Part shown: piece by piece, positions 47,631-59,400 of the stretch
How the letters are laid out: the number at the start of each line of letters is the position of its first letter
Numbering within the stretch: position 1 is the stretch's first letter
Assembly (NCBI RefSeq): GCF_050908995.1
Contig: NC_135123.1
Span: 9,424,001 to 9,488,000, forward strand
Direction: 5' to 3'
Length of the DNA: 64,000 nt
Origin: Andrena cerasifolii
Lineage: Eukaryota > Arthropoda > Insecta > Hymenoptera > Andrenidae
The notes under the pieces: generated by a model
What the model was told of the DNA's origin: nothing
The model's database searches: none
What the model saw: the letters and a program-made list of their open reading frames with translations, nothing else
Translations under genes and position numbers: made by a program

Positions 47631-50436
47631 ACTGTACACCCTCAATATTCTTAGAATAATGGAAAATTCTATAACATTTTCCACGTATTGATACCATAAG
47701 GCTCAATATTGGTCGTCACACCTATAGCGAGTCTTCTCGTGAGGACGAAATCGTGTGACGCATTTAAGCGTCGAGGAAAATTCTCTTTCTTAAGTCGCAA
47801 TGCTGTGCTCCCGGCTCGATGCTCGCGTGAAACGCGCGCGTTCGACGAAACCCAGCGACACCTCCTTTGCTGCGAGATCTCGTGTTTTATAAAAAAATTT
47901 CTTTTGGTAGAATGTTCTACGATGGAATCTTGGGCCCATGATGGGATTACCTTCTGGTAATCGAGAGATTTGTTAGAGAACATTGCTCGTGCGAATGTCG
48001 CGATCTTTTCGCGCGCAGGAGGGGTCGGTTTAAGGAACGCCTTTAGAGGACGTCTGCCGCCATTTTTGGCACTACTTAAACCATACAATCAATCAATTCG
48101 AGTGAAAAAACGCATACGTTGTAAAGATTGTCTTACGTGAACGTATAATGGAGGGGTTGGTTTCGATTACTGTGGCTCTCGTTCGCGGATCTCCCCGTTT
48201 CTTTTTCGTCTCTTAATAATCGTCGAGTGCACGGGGGTGTGAAAGCAGCGAGGAGATGGCGGTGCTTCCGGCTAGCTGACGGCGACCTCGCTATTGCGAC
48301 GCTGTTTCTCTCTTTTTTTTCTTTCTCCTCCCTTGGCTTTGATTTGTACCTCCTTTCCGGTCCTTCGATTTATGTTTTCCTTCGTCTTCTCCAGTTCTAT
48401 GCTTATTGGCTAGTAGTAAAGCTGTTTTGCACGGGCCTCCGTTCGCGACTCCCTTATTGCGAGTGAACAAATCGGCTTTCACAGGTCGTATTCATCCGCA
48501 TTTTTTTTGGACCAATCCATTATTAACTTCACCACATTCGGCCACATTCTTGGACCTCTGATCGTCCTTTGGAAATCTTCCCCAACTGCTAGACCTGTTA
48601 GCTATTGAATTTTGAGTTCATCAACCTTGACAGCTGAAGGTGGAGTCACGCGCGAACGTAGGCGCGTGCTGAGACAGCGTTATCCTGATACAAATAGATA
48701 AATAATCAATTATGTACAAGTATGAACAAGGTGTACAAGTGACGGCGTCGGGTGGTAACGTCAGATCCTCAAGCCCATCATCCCGCCACCTCGTAGATCC
48801 TCGTGGACCACCCTCGGCCGGGTGTAACAATTCTCAACGGAGCACAGCTCCGCGGGGAAGCAGCGTTCCCACTTTCCCACTTTTCCTCGTCGTATATATC
48901 ACATAATTTCAGGCTACCAATAGTCTCTACCTTTTCGTACTCGTTCATCTTACCCCTAGCGTAATGTAATTATAATTAAGTCGCCTAAACGGTAATCACT
49001 CGAAACAGTTTGGTCAGTATCTATTAGTTTGAAGTTTGCTTCGGCCGTCCCGTCGATGTTCGCGCGATCGGCGATCCCTTCTCCCGTTTCCTCTCATAGT
49101 TACAACCTTGCCTCTCATTCTGAAGAGTTGGATCCCGAGTCCTCAGGGTTAGATAAAGGAACAGGGAACGGAGGTATCGAACGGTACCGCCGATCCGCGC
49201 TGCCTCGACGGAACGCCTCGATTCACCCGAAGACCGTCGCTTACGGTCCGTCGGTCTTCGGTCCCTGGATCAGTGGTCCCGCGGAGGATCGTTCCGCGAG
49301 GCTCGCCGAAACAGGGACGGGGAAAGGTGAAGGAGAAACAGGAGCCAGCGTCGAGTGACTCGCGCTGAAAATGGCGCCGTTGTCGGTTCTAATCAATCGG
49401 TATCGCGATTGAACGACTAGTGCGAGTTCCTTGCTCGATCCTGCTTGATGCCTCGAGCCTTCCCTCTGGAATGGGAGGTTCGACGGGATTTCACGCTTCT
49501 CGATCGACTACGATCCAGGATTAGGGGACGCGCGTTAACTGCCCCATCGATCGATCTCTGAGATTGATGGATCTCTTCGTGGCGATGAACCTTCGATTCT
49601 GATTTTGGAAGGATCGATAGGGACCACGGTCTGCGCTAAGCTACACTACCAGCGAAAGGATATTCACCTAGGATTTCATTACTTATTGTCCTCGTTAAAG
49701 CAACTCGATAACCCTCTGGGAGCGCGTTGTGACTGGATAATGCGTGAGGTTCGAGGCAACGCGGCCCAGAGGCGAGATTTCACGCGGTTGTCCCTTTTAG
49801 CGCGGCCACTCTGTGTACTTTTATCGTCTCCGGTGTGTTTTCCAAGCGGTGAATGTTGGTATCCAGGCAATTTCAAGATCCTCTGTGTCCTTTTTAAGTA
49901 CCCTATTGTATTTTTATCGATCAGCTACAGAGACGACGGGGATATTAAAAGTGGCCGCGCTGGAAAGGGGCACTGTGTCCAATTCCGATCGAGCAACTAA
50001 GGTTTCCCGGTTTCTGGCGGCCTCTAAATTAGCCGCGGTCACGTGGATGGCCGAGAACCGTCCTGGAACCTCCGGAGTGACCTATTTCGTTACGCGAATT
50101 CCAGGAGGAGTCTCGGCTAAGCAAAGGGACCAAGAAGCTACCGCGAAAACCCGCCGATCTTCCACTGCTAGGATGACCAGAGTAGCCAGAGGAAAGTGTG
50201 CTCGAGACATCGAGCAGCGAGCCATCGAATAGAGCAGGGTTCGCCTCCCCTGAGGCGGACCCTTGGTTCTCTTCTTCTTCGTTCAGGGGAACAGTTCTGC
50301 GCGTTACGCGGAGGCGATGGTCGCCGTGGTGACGTCCGATTCAGGACGCCAGACGACGGGCGAGGATGGCCAGGGGTGATCGTCACACGGTGGTGACGCG
50401 ATCGACCTCGACGTAGCGCACAGAACTGTCGCTGTG

Positions 50437-53400
50437 TCAGCAGATCACCTCCTTCCCGTCGATGATCGCCGTTTCTGAGGAGATGCTCTTGAGCCGGTGC
50501 TGGGATATCGATCGGTTCGCCCGTTGCCTGCAGATGCGCCATGCCACGAAGCAGATGACGCCAAGGATCGTGACCACCGCGAGCAGGCCCAGGCCCAGGT
50601 GCAGCGGGGGCAGTCGGAGGAGCATCGAGCAGTGGGTCAGGGCCTCGTCGTAGCCCGAAGGGCAGTGGGAGATACCGTCGCACCATAGAGACGCGTTTAT
50701 GCACGCGTCCAGCTCCGGGCACCGCTGCACGCAGTCCCGCGGCATTTGCAGCCCTGCCGAGGACGTCGACGAAGGCCTGCGAGCACAGGGGCCTGTCCTC
50801 AGGGCTTGCGGGGCACTTGGGGCTGTGCTTAGAACTTTCGGGACTCCTTCATCGTCTTTTCTAGGGCGCTGTTTTTTTATGTAGTGGGTAATAGGAAAAT
50901 CGACTGGGGAATTGGGAACTAAGAACTAGGACTTGGGAGTTGGAAACAGGGAAGTGAGAATTGGGAATTGGAAATTTAAAAGTAAGAATTCTTTATCCAG
51001 AGGAAGACTTAGAATTCCCCAAATCAGAAGTAGAAGGGACAGAATAATTCCCCAAGAAATGCAGGGTGTCCCACCTAAGACTGGACACCCTGTAAAAGCA
51101 ATCGGAACGCAATCTCCCCTCCAGGCAAGTCTCCCCCGCGGAAAGCATCGAATCTCTTACCTCCTGGTGAGCTCGAGCCATGTGATGGAGTACGAGTCGG
51201 GTTCCTTGATAATGAACTCGACAGCGATGGTCCTGACAGGGTCCTGACCCGGCGCAAGGATCATGGCGTTGCTGCTGACGGCCCAGCCGTCGCTGAACAC
51301 CTCCACCACGTGGTGCCTGTACTCTGGGGGCGGTTTCGGGCACACGGACACGTGAATCGCGCCCCCAGTGTGCACCACGATGCGGTTCTTCGTCGCGCAC
51401 TTGCTCGCATTCGACATTATCGTGCCGTGCATCTTCACGTAGAGATACTGGCTGGGGCCTGGGTCGATCAGCCAGGGATGCTTCTCGCAGTTCTTCTGCA
51501 ACAGACGTAGAATTGATCGTCGAAGAAACTGATCCCGTGGAATTCTCCAACAAACACCTTCCAAATGAACAGCCGAATCTACTCAATCTATTCAAAGCTA
51601 CCGAGCGAAGCCTCTATTCTTCGCAGTCTACAATCGAAATCTCCCACTCCGCCCGCTACAACCCCTCACCTCATCCTCATCAAGAATAGGCGATTTGTAC
51701 TTGATCTCCCCAGAGGGTCCCCTGACCCTGCGCTTCTGCAGGCACGGGCTAGCCTTCACAAAGTCCCAGGTGCCCTCGAAGAAGAGGTTATTGTAGTCGT
51801 CGAGGGCGTCCATAGCCAGCACCGTGAAGTGCACCTCGACTATGTTCGACGTCGACTTGACGTTCATTGGCAGGGAGCGGTTCGAGCAGAAGCAGTCCCT
51901 CTGAACAGGCGGCGCGTTCGACCACGGTGAGTCCAGCACCTGCGAACACAGATCCCAGGGGCTCGATATCCTCTCCCATTTGCAAGCTAATCGCGCCTCT
52001 ATCGCGCGATCCCCTAATCGATAACGAGCCGAAACTGACACCTCGGTCCTTCGATTTATTTCACCCACAGTTACCCCGGTCCCAGTTGATCACCGCTCAA
52101 GGAAGCAAATCCCCGGTGAAGTTGCAAGGAGAACGCGGTCTCGTTAATTACACCAGCGCGAACATTAATGGGGAAACTATCGACGGCGGGGAAACTTTAA
52201 ATTAAAATCGCTATCGGTGCCGGGGAAGTATCGCCGGGACCAAGGGATGGCAAACTTGTTACGTGTCTTTTAGTTACGAGCTTACCGAGATTGATTAACG
52301 GCGCTACTCGATGCGTTGGAATCCCAGATCTCCTGAAATCTAAAGGGTCACCTTGCACCCGTATAAAATTAACCGATTTATAGACGACTTTGATTAAACT
52401 ACCGGATGCGCAGTCCAAGTGCAAGTTCCTCTCGCGCGGGTTTGGAGGGATGTATAAAGGGCGCTCGAGGACTGCGCGAGCTCCCTGAATCTTGCTGAAA
52501 GGGATCGCTTGGCGAAAGAAAAAAGTCGAGCTGGCCCAGAATTACGGAGAGATTGAGGCGCATCCTCTAATTATGTGGACGGTAGGCTCGCGTCAAAGGG
52601 TGGAAAGACAGAGCAGTGGTTGGCCTCGTACCTTCACAGAGAAGTTCTCGGTGCCGATGCACAGCAGCCGATTGAAGTCCTGGCTGGAGACGCTGCGGCA
52701 CGTCCGATTCCCGTTCAGAAGCCTGTTGAACCTGAGCTTCACGATCTCGTCGTGGTCGCCCTCGAACCGGTACACGCAGCTGGAAAATCCGTTCCAACGC
52801 TGCACTTTCCGCCTGTTAATCGAATCCGGCCACGGCTGGCCGGCCGCGCAAAGGAATCGCTTTCCCCGGTCGATAGCGGCGCCCGGAGGTGATTGCTGTG
52901 CGGTGCACGCCGCTTCTCCACCGAGCAGGACGTTAATCGGCGACCGGGCAAAGCGATTCCGATGTCAGACAAGGCACGGCCGAGCTTCTCGCTGGATTAT
53001 CAAGCGCGCTCGAGCGGACGGACGACGCTTTCCTGCGAGATCGGCGCGCGGAGTGGTCGATCGAACCTTAACTGGGCAAGACGAGTTGACTCGTCGCTGG
53101 GGCATTCACTCGTGGTGGGTAAAACGAGGAGAGGGACCGCGGAAAAAGAGGGTTTCGGGTGAGATTCCTCGTTCCTGATCCCACATTAGTTGGACGAAAA
53201 GAATTGCTTAGCCTTCCACTGTTGCCAACGCTTGCAGGGCGCTATTGCTCGCTAACACGCTGGGATTGGATGCAGCGGATTCTACTTTTTCATTGATCCT
53301 TCGCGTTGAAGGGAGTAAACGGGAATATTTCTCTAATGGAACACGATGTAGTGGTTCTGTGCTTTAATATCCAGAGGAACGCGATCCTTACCTGATATTT

Positions 53401-56400
53401 TTCGCCCCACCACGGCCGTAGAGGAAGATATCGCGAGGTGCCTGGAACCTTCGATCAGAGTAGTGATCGCGACTGCGGCTGTAGAAGATCCTCGAGCAGG
53501 GCCCGCTCCCGTACGGGTCACCATCCTGGTGCAGGTCCACGAACTCGTAGAGGGCGCGGAAATTTACTGGTCTGGGGGCATAGAGGAATCCCAGGGTAAT
53601 AGCTCTGTCCCCTAGGTCCCAATCAGTGTTTGCCAGGCAATTCTCTACGCGCGACGCGGGACTGTTACGCGTCGTCTGACGACTATCCTCCGCCCTCGAT
53701 TTACTTCTATTTGAAGCTTCGCTTAGAGTCCCTGGCAGTTTAAATAGTTTCGCTACGAGGGAAGTTATTCTGCCTCCATGCGAGGATAGGACTTTTCGAT
53801 CAAGAAATTACGGAGTTTTAACGGGTTAATAAGTGCCAGGGGAGGTGGCGGTGGTTTCAAGCGGAAAGGATTAACTAGACCGTGCGACGCATCCCCGTTC
53901 CACGGTTGACCACCCGTTCTCCCCGTCGGTGTCTTCAGGGGCTTCCATGGAAAATAAAATGCAAATAACCCGTTGGCGTGGCCCCTCACCGCGATGCCGA
54001 CAACCTGCCCGCGATAATTACGGAAATAACCATCGATGCACGCCGCTATGCACGACACGGGTGATGGATCAGCTATTCTGAACGCGTTTCACGCGCTGCG
54101 AGTGAACCGGGATTAAAAATGGCCCTACCCACTCGCAAGCGGAGGCAAGATATTAAAATATTCGACGGCCCCCGTACATCTGCTGCCCCGCCGCGGATTA
54201 TTTGTTCGTCATTTATAAAACGCACAGCCTTAACGATCGGAATGCACTTTGCACCCTCATGCTGCACTTTTCACCCTCTGATCTTCGTGCAGACCCTTCG
54301 CGGAAGGTTTACTTATAATTTATAAAAGCGAGCGAGACGTACCCTTTCACTCGCGCGAACATTCCTCCGCACTTTTGCATTCAATATTATTATAATTATT
54401 ATTATTATTGCGCGGGTATAGTACCCTTTAATTTACAATGATAAGAATTAAAGGAAAAGGATTACATATCAACTAAAACTAAAGCTATCCCCGACGGTAG
54501 TGGAACCTCCTACCTCCCCCCTGCAAAAACCACCCTTAAAAGATCAACGATCCAGGCAGCTCTGCGAAGGATCGACAAAAAATGCGTGCAAGAGTATAGT
54601 TTTCAATTAACAGGCTTGATTATTGGAGCGAGGAACGAGGGAGGCTCGAATACTCCAGGCTCGCACATTAATTGACGAGAAAGGCAAACGAAATGCTTGA
54701 CTAAGGGGAGGAAAAGAAACGAGTCGGCTAATTAAACGGGAATCAATTCGCGTTCACTGCTAACGCGGGCGAATTGGAAGGTTTCTTCCTCGATGATTCT
54801 TTGTTCCGATACGTTTGAAACATTTCCATATAAATAACCGATACTAGGTGGAAGAAACGGGAGAAAGACGAGGGGGAGCGCAGATATTGCCGCGTGTCGC
54901 CGTAAAGCCGGCTGCATTCTTCGCGTGCAACGTTCTGTATCGATTCGATGGGTCGATGTCGCCAGCGAATTCCCACGGAATTCGCATTCAAAGCCACCGC
55001 CGGTGTGCTCGACAGAGAAACGCGCGAGGGTGGATGCACGGCTGCGGGTGCATAGAAATATCGCGTAATTTGAAAGGGTGTTGACCTTGCGGGGGTGTGA
55101 ATTTTTCATCGATTGGCAGGGGGTGAGGTTTGGGCTGAGGAAGACCACGATCTTCCAAATGAAGATCGCAAAGTACTTAAATCGCTGATCCTTTCTAATT
55201 TCTGCTAATTACGAAACGGTCGTTCTCCGTTCGATTTCGCGAGGTGCGCTTAAAGGTGCGAGGGTGCCTTTTCCCGTGAAAAATCTCTTTACAAGCTCAA
55301 TGGAGGGAAAGCGTAATAGCGCGGTGTGTCGATCGATATCGCGAAACGCAGGTGGAACAAAACGGCCCGCGGAGTGTTGCAGAGGGGGCTTGTAATTGAA
55401 ACGGAAACCACTTTTTTCCATCGACCCACCCCCGGAGCACTCTGCCGCTCTGTGTCCGCGATCGAGTTGAACTCGCCTGAGAGCCGTCGACTCGACCATT
55501 CGCATCTCGATGGTCAGACTGCTCCCGCTGGACACGAAACTCTCCCCCAGCGAGCAGGGACGGCTTGTGTTCTGCAGGATCGCGTGGTCGCAGGTCCTGG
55601 GCACCTTGTCCTTGCAATAGCGTGCTAGAAGGGTGGTGTTCCCCGAGGGACGCGCCACTAGGAGGCGCGAGGGCTCGCCTGACCTGTCCGAGTGTCGTTG
55701 GTGCTCCTTCTCGCTGTTGACAGGGGACAGTAGCTCTTTGGTTATGTTGTGTGGGCTGTGATAGGTCTAGGCCAGTGATGAGCATCCCGGGAACTGTATT
55801 TGGCTCGTCAGCCACTGACCCGCAATTGTTTTAATTGTAAATCCTAGTCAGGAATAACAAGTTCACCTCATAAATTAAAATTCATTGATTAGTATATTTA
55901 GGTATTTAATATTGCGGCCCGCGTAGAGTATTAGCTTTCCACTGTTGGCACATCGAAGGTTGCTCATCACTGGTCCAGAGTTTGAACTAGTTACACGCCA
56001 GCTTACAAGTACACTAGCTAAGTTCAAAGACGAAGTGGTCTAAACAGTCGCGATGGTGGTCTTCCCAGAGTTACCTATCCTTCGTCTTCAAGGGTCACGG
56101 TACTATCCCACAGTTAAGATTGCAATCAAAGCATTCCCTCAACCGCACCTTCGAAACTCCTTCACGCCACCTAATAAAAAGCCCAACCTCCACGCCCCCT
56201 TCATCGAGAAAACCAAGAAACCTACCGCATTCGAGGAAACTCCTTCTCTCCAACCACCACAGCGACCACCAAACCAACCCCCATCCCCTACCACTACTCT
56301 AATCCATCCACAGTTAATCAGAGACGACGGAACAGACCAGGCAAGGTCGTTGCACTCGGACAAAGGCATCATCTCGCCGTCCCAGACCATGAGGGTGGTG

Positions 56401-59400
56401 GAGCAGTCCTCGTCGCCGCTGGTCAGGCTGGTGCCCACGTGAAATTTGAGGATGGACAGCCAGACGCGGAACTGCGGCTGCGGCGGCCTTGGCGCTGGTC
56501 TCCTCCACACGGTCCCGGGCCTCTGCTCCGGGAACTTCGGCAAAGGGCGCGGCGGCGTCGGGCTGGGCGTCATCGGGCCAGCCCCGCGAAGGTGGTACAG
56601 GCACGTGCTGTTCCTCGGCAGGGAGTGCCTCGGCGACGCTAGCACGCCGCCTCCGCTGCCCTGTAGCCAGAACTCGCAGTGCTTGTTCTTAGCGTACGTC
56701 GGCGTGTCCGCGTCCACGAACTTCACCTGCAACCGCATTCGTTTGCTCCTTGCAACTAGCTTTACAGTCTGGAGTTCGCGTGCTTCGATCTAATCGCGTC
56801 CTTTCAACCTTTGGAGAGCCTGGACTCTGGCCTCCAGGGGTGGTTAACCCGTGGAACTTGCAAGTGGGTTCTTGCTAGTTCGTTGCTTTTATATTAGAGC
56901 TCGATCTGGACTTCTGAGGTAGTGGACGGAATTTGGTGATCGCAGAAATTGTATTTGATAGCTGAATGAGGATTAATCCTTTTCCAATGGAGTCCACGAG
57001 CGGTTTCTGTCTCAGAATGAGCTAGAAACTTGCGGGAGCTGATTACAAGTCAGTTAGGAGGGTGCTAGAGCTCTTTGTACCCAGTGAAAAATGGCCGCGG
57101 CTCGGGCTATACGTTTAAATGGGATCCATGATGCAGGCGGCGCTTTAACGAGGCGTAGGTGCGAAGCACACCTGTTCCGCGGCTCCCTGAATGTTTGAAG
57201 AGAATTACCACGTACTTGCACTTCTAATTGAAAGCCGTGGAGAGAGTGGGGAGGCGTGGGGTGCAGGAACGTGCCGTAAGGAGACGTGGTGAACTCGACG
57301 AGGATCTCCGTGCCGCTGCTGGTCGCCTCTGGCACCGGCTCCCCACCGCCGCAGAATTTCAGGATCACTGGATCACGGGTCGTGTAGCCGTCGTACACGG
57401 TCACGTAGTCCTGTGGAGAATAGAGTCCTCCTGCCATTCACAATTCGCTTTACACCGAAGTAATATTCAACGCTCTTGAGTTATTCTAAGAAAAATTGTA
57501 TATTTGCAAAAATTTGTTTACTACTGCATAAAAAAAAGTGGAAAACAGTGGCGCCTCCTACAGTCAGATAAAAGTGTCATTTTCCCTTGAAACTTTACAA
57601 GAGACTCTAAGGTGAATGTCCCAATTTCTGCTCATCTCCCCATTTCTGCTCATTTCGTATTTTTCTTATTATTATAAGCGTCACGTTTGTACTATAGTTG
57701 CAACAAAATAATTGTAAATTATTTGAACATTTACGCGAGTGTTGCACGAGCTTGGGGCTAATCAAAGTGCAGCATAAGCAACGAAACACTTTTAAAATGA
57801 GAGACACATGATTTTTTGACCGTATTTTAGCTGGTTGTGGTAAGGAACAGGGTCGCTATTCGTATTCGATAATTGGGCAGAGAATAGTTTTTGCAGTAAA
57901 AGTTCTTATTTATTAACAAAAACAGATACCGTATTGTGCTCTGGATGTAGATTTTGTACTATTTTTTATTAGTTTAAGAAGAAAACGGGTGATTAGGTTT
58001 AGGTTTTCATGAGCATAAATACGGACATATAAAGTTTAATATTTAATTACAAATTACTAATAGTTAAACATCTTGAAATATTTTTCTCAAATAGTTTCTG
58101 AATTGCTTGATTTATTATTAAAGAATTAATCAATTACTCCGCAAATTTTCATCACAAACAAATTTTTTACACCTTCTTTCCGACGAGTAACCTCTAAAAT
58201 GAGTAGAAATTGGGACGTGCACCTTATTACTGCTCGAAAACCTAACATGTCTGGTCTGTCCAGTGAATAAACACCCCCGCCCCCAGTGAATTTATTCAAC
58301 CAAGTTCTTTTTAAATTTTCATTTAGTTCAAGGTAAGCCTTGTTATTGTTGATTTCGTTAGGTGTTCATTCATGCGTCAAGAGAAATCGATTTAGTTCAT
58401 CGACTTGGTCAAAGCCCTCTAATTTCCCCGCCTCTAAATATCCGCCGCACTAGAAACACCCCGTGCAGACCGTCGAAAGCCACGGCGGGCCGATAAATCG
58501 CCCTTATCTTGCGCGCCCGCACAGCTGCGGGCATGGCCCCCGAATTTACTCGCCCCCCGTTGCACGGTGGCCCTCTATGGCGCGAGGATCGGCGAGTTTG
58601 CGAGCGGCTGGAGCGATTCATGATTTAAGAAGGCCACTGGCCCGCCGGAATTGGCCATGCAAAGTAACGGGCTCGCGTTCGATTTTATCGGCGAGGAACG
58701 GTCACGTTCGCCTGCTTCCTCCGGCCTCAGTGGCCTGGAATTTATACGCGCGGCTGGCTAATCCAATTCTCCTCGCGGGTCCACGTACCTGAACCTCGTC
58801 GCAGTCCTTCCACAGCCGAAGCTCCCGCGGAGCCGACTCCGCCTGGCTGGTCGACCTCGCCCTTATGGCCACCAATTGGCCACGGGGTTGTTTCACCGAA
58901 ATTAAAGCGTGCTTGCCCGCCGGGACGTCGTGCTGCCTCACCTGCATCCACACGCGATTCAGATGGAACGAGCACGGGAATTGTGCTCTTTCGAGACCCA
59001 GCCCACCCATTTTTGCAGCTGCGGTGTTCTTTTATTTAGGAGCTTGGTAGCGTTCGCTCTACAGGGGATCGTAGTTCCCTGGGAATAACTCGGGGGAATA
59101 TGTGCTCTATAAACAACTATTGTTTCAATTGAATTTTCTTATTCCCTTTATGGGGCTTGTGTTGGGTTAAACGATGGTTGTTTAAAGAATAGGACTCGTA
59201 TTACGCTGAGCTATTTAAATAGCTCCTCGTATTAGGATACTGTAGGAGAAAAATGGAAACCCGGGCCACGGGATTCGAACCCAAGATCCGCGGGTCCTCC
59301 GCTTATTGCTGAGCCGCGTTACCGATTCCCCAACGCTGACTCCCCGAGGACTCTATATTCCGGACTTTACTTAAGGCGCGCCACCTATACTGCTCGGCAC

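Larger units (their letters stand above)
41530..50436. other. Gene-less stretch between the annexin start and the gene B stop
   Basis: Contains the annexin promoter side (about 41.53-42.2 kb), the (TG)n run, the possible first exon near 44.2 kb, the minisatellite at 47.5 kb and probably the 3' UTR of gene B at its right end. Open frames of up to about 148 codons show no domain and overlap each other on both strands. Confidence 0.55.

Noticed and set aside
47238..47706. Cys/His-rich minus-strand frames with repeated HVFTHAQT-like units
   Set aside because: The repetition is a translation of the 31-base minisatellite.
52780..52799. Upstream acceptor (gtgcag) for the gene B CUB4 exon
   Set aside because: It gives the wrong phase after the preceding exon; the acceptor ttttccag at 52780 restores NISCVYRFEG, matching gene A.
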